NCBI GenBank assembly: GCA_963682055.1
Contig: OY821745.1
Location: 30,439,342-30,503,341, forward strand
From: Primula veris
Lineage: Eukaryota > Streptophyta > Magnoliopsida > Ericales > Primulaceae
Reading direction: 5' to 3'
DNA: 64,000 nt
Both the position numbers and the translations under genes were made by a program. The first letter of the stretch is position 1. Every line of letters begins with the position of its first letter. Of this stretch, positions 45,037 to 56,857 are shown one piece after another. The notes below the pieces were generated by a model, which saw only the letters and a list, made by a program, of their open reading frames with translations, ran no database searches and was not told the DNA's origin.

Positions 45037-48000
45037 ATGGCAGCAGAAGGAGAAGTCATACTGTGCCATACCGTTGAAGAATGGAAGGAAAATCTCGAGA
45101 AGAACAGCGATAAATTGGTATTTCTTTTTTGAATTTTTTTTATGATACTGAATTTTTTGAACATGCCCCCCGCCCCCCTCGGAATTTATAAGAACAAATA
45201 CTAATTTTATATATATTTGTGCATAGAGGTAACCAACTAAGCTATGTTACTTATACTAATGAAAGTGAATTTAGAGGCTTATGCCTTAAATTCACTTTCA
45301 TTTTTGTTAATATAACTGACCTAAGATTTCATACTTTAAATTATAAAACATGAAAATTTAACACCAAAAACTAATTTATTTATTTTTGTTTCAAGTCATT
45401 TAAAAAAAATTCTTATTTTCCAAATTAAAGTGGTGGGTCGTGAATTAAATTGTTTTTTTGTTTTCTTCCATCTGTATGTGTTTAATAAATTATTAGTTCT
45501 CGTTAACCAATTCATTGTCGAGTAATCAGTAATGAGATATTTTCTTAAAATCTTTAGAGCAAAATTATTTATTCGAAGAATTATTAAAAGAAACTCTACG
45601 TGCATATATATTTTTTTTGTTAAGAGAAAAAAAGTTCAATCGCATATCATATAGTAAAAAACAAAAACTAATCATATATTCATATTTTAACTATTAAAAG
45701 AAACTTGCGGTTTCTATTCTAATTGTGCCCCCCTCAACCATAATCCCGCATCCGCCCCTGCTGCATACTTGGCGGCAACAACTACTTGAGTATCAGTTTT
45801 CGGTATTAAGACCAATGGCTAATTAGATCAAAGATGCAGTTTCAAATAAATGGTTTAGATTATTAAACTTAATGATGAACTAAATAGCAGTTAACTAACT
45901 GTTTTACACGTGTATAAAACTATACATATTAAGGCATAACTCGGTTTCGTTTGTGGCTTGTCGAATCGCCATAAAGTGTACGTATTTGATGTGTTTTATT
46001 CCAACTTCGTTTGTTATTAAGCAAGTACAAATCATATACACAATTTAGTAGCATTCCAGCATTTTATCAATTCTTGTTTATTCCCAAACTAAGTAGCATT
46101 TTAATATATATATATATATATAATTAAGCAGTAAACTAAAATAAGCCCGCTTATTTTTTAACCTCATCACATGAGTTAGTGGTAGTTGATCGACTTTGGA
46201 GAAGTAGACGCATAGAAGTTTAGTTTAAGTCGATAATTAGTATGGGGATATGTTTTGAGTCTTTTGACTTATTTAGAATACATCTAAAATCTTCAAGACA
46301 AACACGTCTATTAAATACTTCTATATTTATGTAAATAGTTTTTATCTGTCAAAATCAATGTTATATTATAAATTAGAGGATGTTACAGTTAAAAAGTTCC
46401 CATAGAGTTTCTAAGAATGCGCTTTACAGCAATACAATCTAGCTCAAACTTGCCATTTTCTGTTTTGTATGATATGTGACCTAGCCAACTAAATCATTAG
46501 AAACATTGTAGGACTTGGAACTTTCATATACTTGAAATGCACAACCATTTTTTGTGAGCGGATAAAAAAGTCTACAATTTCATTTTGTCTAAAAACCCGA
46601 GATCTACATCTATTGGTCGACACTGATGTAAACTTTTGTGTTTTTGATTGTGTCGTTGTTTCTAATGGTTTATTTATGGGGAAATTATTGTTTTACTATA
46701 CAAATCTATTGGTGGTTAAGAAACTACATCAATCTATTGTTTTACTAAACTTTTGTGTTTTTGATTGTGTCGTTGTTTCTAACAGTTTATTTATGGGGAA
46801 ATTATTGTTTTACTATATCAATCTATTGGTGGTTAAAAAACTAGATAACTACTTACGAACATAATTAATTAACAATTTGCATACTCAAATATAACAAATC
46901 AAATAATCAACACATTCTGCTTAACGTTTGTTGACTTTTTAACGGAAGTTAGCCACATGCGATCACGTGCAAAACAATCAATTCTCATTCAAAGTGTATT
47001 GTTTGATTTGTTATATCTAAATATGTAAATTGTTAATGTTTATAATATGTATGTGTGTGTGATGATGTAAATTATTTATGCTTTTATAATGTGTGTCTAA
47101 ATCATTCAAATTACAATTTATATATATATGTGTGTTGATGTAAATTATTTATGTATTTATAATGTGTTATTGATACAGGTGGTTGTTGATTTCTTTGCTA
47201 CCTGGTGTGGACCTTGCCGTGTGACTGCACCATTTCTGGTCGAGTTGGCTAAGAAGCTACCCAATGTTACCTTCCTTAAAGCTGATGTCGATGAGCTTCC
47301 GGTAAGAAAACCTAAACACATACTCGTATTCAGTGGTGTAACAAGAACTTTTTTGGGGGGCTGTCGTTAAAAAAAAAAGTAAAGGAAAAAAAGGCAAGTG
47401 AGGGGATTCGAGCATATTTTGTCTGCTATTATACAACTATACTATTGTACCACTGAACTAACTTATGATAATTGGGAGCTGTAAATATATTTATTTACAA
47501 ACTAAAAAAAATTATAGGTTGTAAATATAATTATATTGTATAAACTCAAAAAATTCTATGTATAAAAATAATAATAATTTAAATTTGAGGTGGCGGTAGA
47601 ACCCCCTCTCGCCATCCCCAAGTTCCGCTCCTGCACGTATTACATGAATATTGGTGCTTTTTAACTTGGAACTGCAAATGTAGATATGGTTTTTAGTTAG
47701 ACCAACAGTCCAAAACGTATGTTTGTAAAAGTATTAAGTTTGGTAATTAGAAAAACATAGTTTTTTTCTTTAAATTTTCATTAGTATCGTATCTGTTTTA
47801 AGAGGCCGCCTCAAAGCTTAAAAAGCTATAATCTCTTTTAGGCAAAAAGATAACTTTAAGAGAAGCTTATAATATCGTTCTTGTGTTGTTACAAAAAAAC
47901 ACTTTACTTATATTTTCGCGTTTTAAAATATTTGTTTAGATTATTCCTCTCTCACTATGAGACTGTGAGCATACTTTTATACTAAATCACAAAGGTCACC

Positions 48001-48916
48001 AGAAAGTATAATTAGAGCATCCACATTGGACACATTAGTTTTTACTAGCCAAAAATTGACATGTCACCAAAAATGCAACTTCTAACGTATTTATTCACTT
48101 GTTAAAATTATCTTGTATTTCAAGTCTACATTAGATACATTAATTCTAGCTAATGAGACTACATTATATGTTATTTTAATAGAGATATTGTGGTATATAT
48201 TAACTACAAAGATTGTTTTAGATTTATATAAGAGTGAAGCCATAGACAAGTACTAGCAAATAATAGGCTTTAATGCCACATTGGTAACTAAGTCACTTGT
48301 TACCCTTATGTGCAGTGTTCTAAAATACGTGCATATTCGCAAATTAGACGGTGTCTAGCCTATACGGTAGGCGTAGCCTAGAAACCTAACGGATTATGCA
48401 AGATTAGACGGATTAGACAGTGATTAAGTGGAATTGGAAGTGATTAGATGCTATACAACCAACTTCCGCCTAAATTCTACCTTTTAGAACATTGGTTGTG
48501 TGTGAATTAGCTTCTGACACTATTTAGTTCTTTTAAAGGGTACACTAACCTATCCAATGTAGATGAAAATGTTATCCCCATATGATGCGTGACACTAATG
48601 ACCATGCTAAAAGCCACTCTAAATGCTCCAATGTTGTTGCTCTTATATGAATAAAGATGCAATCAGACAAGGCCTACTAGCCTAGTCTACAATTAGTTTT
48701 TTCTTTAATTCAGAATGTTTATGCCTCGTTAGTTTGGGTTCTTGATAATTATTGCCTCTTTATCGTTTTCAGACTCTTGCGAAAGAGATGGAAATCCGGG
48801 CAATGCCGACTTTTCTTCTCATGAAGGTAGGGAAAGTTGTGGATAAGATTGTTGGGGTTAACAAAGAGATCCTGGAGAAGCTTATCTACGAGCACATGGG
48901 TTCTGCTTCGGCATAA
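45037..48916 (+). CDS. TRXH: Thioredoxin h (copy B)
   Basis: Three exons, 45037-45117, 47179-47301 and 48773-48916, have exactly the lengths of copy A (81, 123 and 144 bp) and give 115 residues. It keeps the buried Asp (VVVDFFA), WCGPC, AMPTF and the N-terminal Cys (VILCHT), so a working disulfide reductase is possible. About 31 of 115 residues differ from copy A by my count, 19 of them in exon 3 (for example [20 protein letters not shown]). WCGPCRV is followed by Thr instead of Ile. Both introns carry transposon insertions, but the splice sites are intact. It may be diverging in partner choice or relaxing. Confidence 0.88.
45258..45302. repeat. Perfect 16-bp inverted repeat (hairpin) in thioredoxin B intron 1
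   Basis: AATGAAAGTGAATTTA and its exact complement TAAATTCACTTTCATT are separated by 13 bp. Similarity continues weakly outward (TTATACTAA / TTAATATAA), so it may be a short foldback element. Confidence 0.7.
46629..46860 (+). repeat. 117-bp tandem duplication in thioredoxin B intron 1
   Basis: TAAACTTTTGTGTTTTTGAT at 46629 is repeated at 46746. Both units run through GATTGTGTCGTTGTTTCTAA, TTTATGGGGAAATTATTG and CAATCTATTGGTGGTTAA with few changes. The 110-codon frame across it is only a product of the repeat. Confidence 0.88.
46860..47040. mobile_element. Family B inverted-repeat MITE (partial or compact copy)
   Basis: The arms AACAATTTGCATACTCAAAT...AACAAATCAAATAATC (46872-46912) and, reversed, AACAATTTACATATTTAGAT...AACAAATCAAACAAT (46995-47030) pair well. 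The centre carries GTTGACTTTTTAACGGAAGT and GCGATCACGTG, words shared with 5388-5735. Copy A lacks this segment. Confidence 0.6.
47331..47633. mobile_element. hAT-like MITE in thioredoxin B intron 2
   Basis: 303 bp starting CAGTGGTGTAAC and ending TCCGCTCCTG, a weak inverted match of the CAGGGGCGGA type. The flanking 8-mers CTCGTATT (47323-47330) and CACGTATT (47634-47641) match at 7 of 8 positions. Copy A reads through (CCTAAACACATATTACAGG) and gives the empty site. Confidence 0.72.
48015..48642. mobile_element. PIF/Harbinger-like MITE (GAGCAT family), TSD TTA
   Basis: 628 bp between TTA (48012-48014) and TTA (48643-48645). The ends are GAGCATCCACATTGGA and, reversed, GAGCAACAACATTGGA. Copy A is empty here (AGTATAATCTTGTACTTCTA, then TGAATTAAAGATGCAATC). 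It contains a nested hAT-like element. Confidence 0.78.
48313..48494. mobile_element. Nested hAT-like MITE
   Basis: 182 bp with ends CAGTGTTCTAAAA and, reversed, CAATGTTCTAAAA. The flanks CTTATGTG and GTTGTGTG match at 6 of 8. The inside has repeated TTAGACGG words (CAAATTAGACGG, AGATTAGACGGATTAGACAG). Confidence 0.65.
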
Positions 48917-49144
48917 AAACGTCAACTGTTTTTATGTGGATTCTATATTTGCTTTTTAAGATGAATTAAGACATTGTTATAATGCAATTTCGAATTTGCG
49001 TTTGGAGAAGCTTTGAACATCTTATCATATTCTTCAAGTGTATACTATGTTTCTATCTGAAACACTTACGTTAGTATTTTGTGATCTTGCAGTTGTCCTT
49101 TCTGTTGTTTACATGTTGGTTTCAATTATCATATGCTCCATGTT

Positions 49145-50231
49145 ACGGGTGTATCTTAAGAAATGACAAGTGTGATTAATTTTTGCTTTTTCTTTTGATC
49201 TAGACATTCATACCAACACATTTGCTGAACTTATGACTATTAGAAATAGTTTGGTTATTAGCTATAGTATCGATGTTTATAATATTTACATTAAAACTGA
49301 TTGTGAGATTATTGTTAATTGATGGTGTAAAAATACTAATCCTGGGCCTATATTTGTGAACAAAAACCAAGTTGTTGATTCCTTAGAAAAGTTAGAAGCT
49401 AACGGTGCCAGTGGCACTTATTTCACCTCTAGTGAGCTCACAAGGTTAACACAAGCGGTTATTTTGTTGGACCAGAAAGAAACCCCTTGTTTAACGGGGG
49501 GGCACTTTCAATACTTAAGTTGTTGTCAAAAGTGGCTGGATATGTGCGATTTTTGTAATCGCTCATCTAGGATAGCACGTTAGTTATTACCCCCTTTTTA
49601 TTTCTTGTTCTCAGTGTTTTTGAATGTTACATATTTGGCGAACAAAAATGAATTAAAAATGAAGTTAAAATTCCCAAAAGACCAGTCAAGCACAATGAAG
49701 TATTATCGTCACAAAATATGCTCAAAGTTTCGAAAGATGTTGCTGCTGGTGGACTTGAGAAGAGTTGATTTTTTTTTCCGTGCAAGTGGCTCTTTTTTTT
49801 TATTCTATCTGAGGATTGATTCCTTGTAACTAAGTATTTTGTTCTCATAATTTTTTAGTAAACAGCCTTGCGGTTTTTTTGCTGATTTCTAATACTAGTA
49901 ATCTCGATTTTTAGTAGGGTTTTGCTCTTGAATTTAACCGCTTAGATCACTCTGATCATGGAGCGGTAAGGGGAGAGATAAGGTTCGGAGTGATAAGAAG
50001 TAAGGGGTTAAATCATCGTAACAAAACTTTCCTAAAATTTCTGAGATTTAAAGTATCATATTTTAAGCTTTTTTGCCCATTTGGTCTTGTTAGTGATCAG
50101 GTCGTATCTCATTCATACTGCAGTGTTTATATAGTCTTCTTTGGACGGAATTAGCTACCATGGGGGCTTGACTCATGGACTCAATCTTATTTTTTATGTT
50201 TAATGCAATGGCTTGATATTGATTAAAAAAA
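49145..50231 (+). mobile_element. 5'-truncated LINE insertion with 12-bp target duplication
   Basis: The 12-mer ATGCTCCATGTT flanks both sides (49133-49144 and 50232-50243), and the insert ends in an A-run (TTGATATTGATTAAAAAAA). Near its start, 49205-49330 reads TFAELMTIRNSLVISYS, then NIYIKTDCEIIV. This is an RNase H-like domain of the type found at the end of plant LINE ORF2. Stops interrupt it. Copy A has the uninterrupted site (ATGCTCTATGTCGATTGCG). Confidence 0.78.
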
Positions 50232-50794
50232 ATGCTCCATGTTGCGATCGTGTATCCCTAACCATATACTGAATAGTGAATTCTAGGGTAGGCCGAAAAC
50301 CTTGAAGACTCAAATTGATTCGAACCAAACATAACAGAAATGGGTTTGTTCGGTTTTAATTGAAAAATACTACTACTTTGCTACTGTATATGTCTTCACG
50401 TCCAGGTTCTTGTTTACTGCGTGCTCATTTCGGTCTTAGTCGCAGGTGGGGGAAGACTGAGGTTTTTCAATTCTTGTTTGTCATTTTAATTGTTTTTCAG
50501 TTTGTTTCAAGGTCAGCTAGGCTATTAGGATCCTCCCAAAACTTTTAGTTTCATGAAAGAAGGGAAAGTTGTGGATACAGGATACGTTTATTTGGGTCTC
50601 GAATGAGAACCGGTAGCATACTATATTCAACCACATATGTTCTACCTTAACCTAAATAAAACCTAACTAAATGAGTAGTTTTTTTACTTTTTTTTTTAAT
50701 GCAATTCCTAATTTTCCCCTTGAAGAAGCATTACACATCTCATCATAAACTTTTGAGGATATGACCAGTTTACTGCACTACACATCTTATCATA

Positions 50795-51035
50795 TACTCT
50801 CTCCGTCCCAAATTATTTGGGCTATAGAAATTACGTGCAATTTTGACTGACAAATAACTTATATATATGTTGTCAAAATCGATTTTTTCAAAAGTTTATC
50901 ACGTAGTTTAAATGTTAAACTATATGAACAAATTTTAAAATTTTATTTTTCAACAATTTAAACACGATATATTTATCGGTCAAAGTTGCACGTAGATACA
51001 TAGAACCTCAATATTTTGGGACGGATACATGAGTA
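50795..51035. mobile_element. Stowaway-like MITE
   Basis: 241 bp starting TACTCTCTCCGTCCCAAA and, from the other end, TACTCATGTATCCGTCCCAAAA. The arms share ACGTGCAATTTTGAC / CGGTCAAAGTTGCACGT. Same family as 5001-5239 but with better preserved ends. Copy A has no such sequence between CATATAC and AGTCTATG. Confidence 0.85.
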
Positions 51036-51335
51036 TGTAGTCTATGTTTCCATAATTCCATTTGATATAATCTGGTTTCAGTTGTTTTTTTTCTTCTTCA
51101 ATAGAGCGCTCTCTGTTCTCGTGATCTATGATTATGCAGTCATTTATCAATGCTGCATGCAAGACATCACTTATCACTATAACCATATACGGATTAGTAA
51201 AAACTTCAAAATGAGTTGGCTAGTTTAGAGCAGTTTGGATTTGAATTCGGATTCGAAAACGTAAATAGGTTCTCAACATTTTCGTATCACCATTCGAAAT
51301 CCATAGCAAACATTTTAATCTGAACTGTAAAGACA

Positions 51336-51920
51336 TTTTGGTCCATGATACTGTCATCACTCGTATACTGAGACATCAAGTTTTTTACTCGGTAAAGAAT
51401 GAGGGATCATACTAGTTGTGTTAACTTGAGGTTTAGCTTCTTCTTTCTTCCAGTATAAAATATGGTGGATCTGGTACGAAATCGTGAAAAAAGAAACATT
51501 TAATCTTCACCTTAAACCCAAAAAGTAGAACATGATAATATGATGCAGGCTGGGTACTGTTTTATTCTAACCTCGGTTAGAGAAATTTTCTAACTACATA
51601 ATTCGATTTACAATTAAACTTAGAAGGCCCCGCCCGCATAAGGTTCAGTTTAGTACATATGCTACATTCGGAAAAGGTCTTAGCTTGACAACTTAATAAA
51701 GAAATACTTCCATAAGTGAGCAAATGAAAAGAAAAATGAAACCAGGGTCCTCCAATCCACACCTTGTCAGATAGAATCGCACACTCGCAAACAGAATAAC
51801 CGAAACAGCGAGACGGCACATGAGGAGAAGATGGTGGCTTGAAAATGTTAATTATATAAGCATATCATCTTATAGAGTAACAATAAAATAAACTTGAACA
51901 AAATTTCGAAATATCCAACT
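51336..51920. other. Downstream flank of the methylthiotransferase gene
   Basis: No coding similarity. The part nearest 51920 is likely 3'UTR of the minus-strand gene. Confidence 0.45.
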
Positions 51921-54900
51921 TTAGCTTGCACAGGCTACAGCTTCATCATGCAAACTACTATTATAAAATGAGCTCAATTTAGTAATAGCAAGTGCTTCTC
52001 CATGTAGTGAAGCTCTAGTCGACTTCAATATTCGAACTTCTACATAGTCCCCAACTCTTGGATTACGATCAACATCATCCCGGTTAAGGAGGGGCAAATT
52101 AGTAAACGACACCCTATGACCTCGATCAGTCTTGCCAATAAGCTCCGTATCGGGGGCTCTCTTATTAGGTCCCTCAACTAACACGAGTTGAATGGTACCG
52201 ATTTGTTTGTCGTAACACTGACCTGTACTCTCGCGAAAAGTCTCGATAAGCTCTGTTAATCTCCTTTGTTTGACATCATCGGGGACATCGTCTTCGTAAT
52301 TCCGGTGGGCATGGGTTTTTTCTCTCATGCTGTACGCAAACATGTATGCCATGTCGTATCCAACAGCTTTCACGAGGGTTAATGTGTCGTTATGATCTTC
52401 TTCTGTCTCCCCACAAAAACCTGAAAAGAATATCAATCACATTAATTGCATTATTGATACGGAAAATAAAAACCATTTCAACCTTTAGCGAACCGACAAT
52501 ATGTTCAATGTGAGGTTTGTTATAGAAAAATGTTACAATTTTGAATGTCTATACTTCTAATGTACATGAAAACTACATGGACATGAATATGATCAAATGG
52601 GGTAAGTGAATCTAATACCAAATAATGATATGAGTACAAGACCACAAGCTCAAGCTATCACTATAAGCCAGAAGAAAAGGACCTTAAAACTTGCTCTCCA
52701 TACACGTTGTAAGAATTGAGGAGCCGTTTTATAAAATCATTCACAATGTCAGTCTTTCGAGCTACTCGTTACTTCATGTAGAATAAGCTCCGAAGGTTAG
52801 AAAGAATAATTTATAGCTAAATTCAAAAAAGCCACCCCCAAAATGTTTCCAAGATAATATTAAGGACAAGTATAAGGCTCTGTTTGGTGCAATAATTCCA
52901 GGTGGGAAAATATGACAGGAAAAAAAAAGATATTGCTCTTTGATCCATGTTTTTTTGTGTAAGTGGCTTTCTTCTGCATTACATTGTCCGTGAGAAAACG
53001 TTGGGGGTCAAATAAGATATTCACAAAATAGGAGAGCAATTATGTATGTATGATATAAAGTTTTCCCTTACCGGATATAAAGTCACTTGTTAAACCAACG
53101 TCTGGGATAATCTTGCGAATTTTTTCCACAAGTTCCATGTACGCCTCCCGAGTATATCCTCTACGCATTCGTTCTAGTACTGTACTACTCCCAGATTGTG
53201 CAGGTAAATGGATGCTTTTACATATATTATATCTATCTCGCATTACATACAACAATTCATCTGGAAAATCTTTAGGATGTGGCGATGTATATCGAAACCG
53301 CATCTCTGGATATTCTACTGCAAGTTGGTCCAAGAGATCAGCAAAACGAAGACCCATATTTTTAACCTTGCACCTACTCGAAAACCCATCACTAAGCTTC
53401 CAATCAGATCCTGGCTCTACATCTGTCTCAACCCCAGACGTGTCGTTATAGCTGTTTACATTTTGACCGAGAATTGTTACCTCTTTTACCCCTTCGTTAT
53501 AAAGCTCTCCAACTTCTCTGATAATAGATTCGACAGGGCGCGACCTTTCCCTACCCCTAGTAAAAGGAACGATACAAAACGAGCACATATTGTTACACCC
53601 TCTCATAACGGAAACAAAAGCAGAAATCGAGTTTTTCGAAATACGAACCGGGTTAATATCCGCATAAGTTTCCTCAAGAGAAAGTAAAGTGTTGATACCC
53701 TTTTGACCATAGTCAACCTCTTCCAGAAGCCTTGGTAAGTCACGGTACGCGTCGGGCCCACATACAACATCCACCATTTTATCAGAATCTAATATTTTGT
53801 CTTTTAGTCTCTCGGCCATACAACCCAAAACGACAACCTTTGGAGGACGAAGAGATTCTGATCTACCAGTTCTAACATTGCTTTTCCAGTGTCGTTTTAG
53901 GAACCAAAAGTAATTAAGCCTTTGCCACACTTTTTGTTCTGCATTGTCCCTTATTGCACATGTGTTGATGAATATTATTTCTGCACTCTCGGGATCGGTT
54001 ACGACTTCATCATATCCCGATTTCTTCATTATAGATAGGACAATTTCCATATCGTTTACGTTCATTTGACACCCATATGTTTCATGATATATGCGAGTCC
54101 TAGGAATATCAGTAGCTGTTGTGGGGCTGGGAAAATAGAAAGATTAAGGTAAGAGTTTAAGATGCCATAAATGAAAAAAAAAAAAAAACTTATAAATTCT
54201 GCTAATGCAAAGAGGAAGTCTTTTCACCCAGAAAACACATTCAATTATACAGATTTTCTGTTTACATCAAAATCAACTGTCTTGAAACTTCAATTCGAAA
54301 TAGCTTGTGTAGCACAATGGGGGATTCTTGGAATTGGGAATTTTATACTTCAGCTGAGTTACTCTAGACGAATCAGATAAAGTGATCTATCGCAACAATT
54401 TAACAAATTGCAGCGTTTAGAATTGCAGAACTGCTAAAGGCCTAAACAAATTACATTCATGTAGCCTAAACGGGTAAGTTTAGAACCATTGGATCAAACT
54501 GATCTAATGTCTGCTGAAGTTTTATATTTTTGCCTAGCACTAGATCAGTTTTATCTAACGGATCCCATTTATCTATTTAGGCTAAAGGGGCCGAATTCAA
54601 TTAGCTGTTCCACTTCCAGCAATGTGACCCAAATTTCTAACCCAAGATATCAAAGCATATATATCATAACCTATAAAGTGCTTGTTTGGCTGCAGGTTTA
54701 GGGTCTTTTTTCCTCTAATAGACTGCAACAAATGTGAATACATTGCATTTTAAAAGTTGAAAATAATAATTAAAACCAAATAAATTGGCTCTCATTTAAA
54801 ACTCCCCTATAATTTCACAACATTTACGAGAATAAATTCACCAACTACAATACGAAAAAACTAAATCAAAAGCCAGCACGCCAACTGTTAACACGTCACA

Positions 54901-56767
54901 TATGTGATATGCCTTGTTTAGTAGCAGCCTTTAGTCTCTCCTAATTTTCTTTTTCAAGCTGCAGTACCTTTCGATTCTTTGATTTTAAGCTGAACTTTCC
55001 TCTTTAAAATTGCAGTCAAATCGCACTTGAAACAACTCAGGCTCTAAGTAAATCATCTCGCTATAAACTGACCTAGAAGGTCTCGTCTCACTGCAAGTTT
55101 TTTATACAAAAACCAGCTTATTTGAGGCTGACAAAAAAACAAGGTTCAATTATCTATAAAACTTCTACCTTCTAGAAAACCAATAATCTCACTTTCGAAA
55201 TGGCCAACCAAATGTGGTACTACCTATCAGCAAAAACAGAGCTTATCTGCAAACAAGCAAGATCTTTACACCACATAAGCACACAGAGACATATTTGACA
55301 CCATTATCTTATAAAAAGGATAAACTAGTAGCAAATTAGTATAATAAGCTAATTATGAGTCTTAAAAAACAAATAACATGTCAAATTTGATTTGGAATAT
55401 ATTACCCTCATCAGATAAATGATTATGCAGAAAAAAATGGTCAGACATCAGAGTAGAGTCTAATCTTACCCTTGATAGCCATGAGTATACAAAGATATGT
55501 AACACCATTTCAATTACAACAAAGAAAGAAAATAAGTAAAGCTAATATCATAGCAAGTCTATAAAAGCTTCAAAGTTCAAACAAATTTGGCATTACAAAC
55601 AAACAACCCTTTACACCAACTAAGCATACAAAGACATACTCTCTCAGTCCCAAATTAATACTCCTAGTAGTTTTTTTTATGTAAGTGCATTTTCAAAATG
55701 CAGCTAATATTACAAATTTCAAAAGTAATTCACATTATTAAACATCTTAACTTTTGAAATTAGTGATCTTCATATCTTTAGTACAAAAACCTTACATCTT
55801 GAAATTGCATGTATCCTAAAAGTTTAAATGTTTACTCAAATTGGGGTGTAGCTAACACCAACAGATTATATAACAAGCAACGCGGAGGAGCTAGTAGTAG
55901 GCTAAACGTGTATACAAACACCTCCGTATTGAGAAAAAAATGATCTTTTATCATGCATTTTGGAAAAAAAATGCGGATTTGAGACTTTCACCACCCCCAA
56001 CATAGGGGGAAGATAGGTAAATAATTCCGATAATTATGATTTTTTTCAAGTGTGATCAAACATCGTACTTTTCTCATTACGGGGGTGTTTGTATACAGTT
56101 TTAGCCTACTTCTAGCTCCTCCCTGCTGCTTGTTATATAATCTATTGATTTTGTTTTTATTTCTCTTAATATAATTGCTCATGTAAATTTCGCACCCTCT
56201 CGGCGAAAAATCACATAAAAAACAGCTCTAGTTCTGGCATTAACAAGGAGGAAAAACCAACTAAATAACTAAAGATGACTTTTTTTAATAAAAACCGATG
56301 ATTTCGCACCCTCATTTTTTATGCCCAAAATTACAAAAACAATAGCTCTAGTTCCGTGATAACAAGGAGAAAAACCCAAGTAAATCACTAAAAATGGCAT
56401 TTTTAATTAAAAAAAAAAAGTACTTAAAAAACGATGATTTCATACCCTCATTTTCTATGCCCATGATTACAAAAACAATTCTTGCAAGTAAAAAACATAA
56501 AGATTACATGGATTCGGTATCGGAAGAAGAAGTGACGGCGGTGCTTCGGGGCATGAAGTGTTGCAGTCCGGGACCGGACGAGAGAGAGAAGGTTCTAGAG
56601 AGGGAAATAGAAGATGGGTTTGTGTTGAATAAGTGTGTAGAAGAGTAAAATGAGGTTTTTATAGAATGAGAAAAGAGTTTTAGAGAGAGAGTAAATGAAC
56701 ATCGTTTGGGTAGTTTCATAGCTGAGTGGTTTAGTATTGAGGTGAGAGAAGACAGAGTCGTCGCCAT
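51921..56767 (-). CDS. CDK5RAP1: CDK5RAP1/MiaB-type tRNA methylthiotransferase
   Basis: A radical-SAM iron-sulfur enzyme that adds a methylthio group to N6-isopentenyladenosine-type bases at tRNA position 37. Exons on the minus strand: 56767-56508, 54126-53072 and 52420-51921. Phases join to about 604 residues. Exon 1 encodes a Ser/Thr/Leu-rich leader ([20 protein letters not shown]) typical of organelle targeting. The N-terminal iron-sulfur Cys are in [18 protein letters not shown] and [12 protein letters not shown]. The radical-SAM motif is CNNMCSFC, then [13 protein letters not shown]-terminal TRAM-like domain ends the protein. The start is placed at the ATG inside exon 1 because the upstream in-frame part is a low-complexity TA/GA-derived sequence. 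Intron 1 (2.4 kb) contains an inverted-repeat element. Confidence 0.92.
55857..56149. mobile_element. Foldback MITE in the methylthiotransferase intron
   Basis: The left arm AGATTATATAACAAGCAACG...GGAGGAGCTAG.AGTAGGCTAAA.GTATACAAACACC (55863-55940) pairs with the reversed right arm (56143-56065) over about 75 bp. The centre is about 130 bp. Ends and target duplication are not certain. Confidence 0.75.
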
Positions 56768-56819
56768 TTTATATATCTCTATATTATATAAGTAAATATT
56801 TATATATAAATATACATAT

Positions 56820-56857
56820 GTATGTATGTATGTATATATATAGAGAGAGAGAGAGAG
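56820..56857. repeat. (ATGT)n, (TA)n and (GA)n microsatellite
   Basis: TATGTATGTATGTA is followed by TATATATA and GAGAGAGAGAGAGAG, just upstream of the methylthiotransferase start codon, probably in its 5'UTR or promoter. Confidence 0.9.

Larger units (their letters stand above)
43625..51335 (+). repeat. Segmental duplication, copy B (thioredoxin B)
   Basis: Collinear with 19665-25690. Longer than copy A because of inserted elements in intron 1, intron 2 and the 3' flank (about 46860-47040, 47331-47633, 48015-48642, 49145-50231, 50795-51035). Confidence 0.8.

Noticed and set aside
46532..46864. 110-codon frame with an internal protein repeat
   Set aside because: It is a product of the 117-bp tandem duplication in an intron, with no family similarity.
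49356..49829. Two short frames in the LINE insertion
   Set aside because: They show no known domain. The recognisable RNase H remnant is upstream and in another frame.
53113..53687. Plus-strand frames opposite the methylthiotransferase
   Set aside because: They are antisense shadows of the strongly supported radical-SAM exon.
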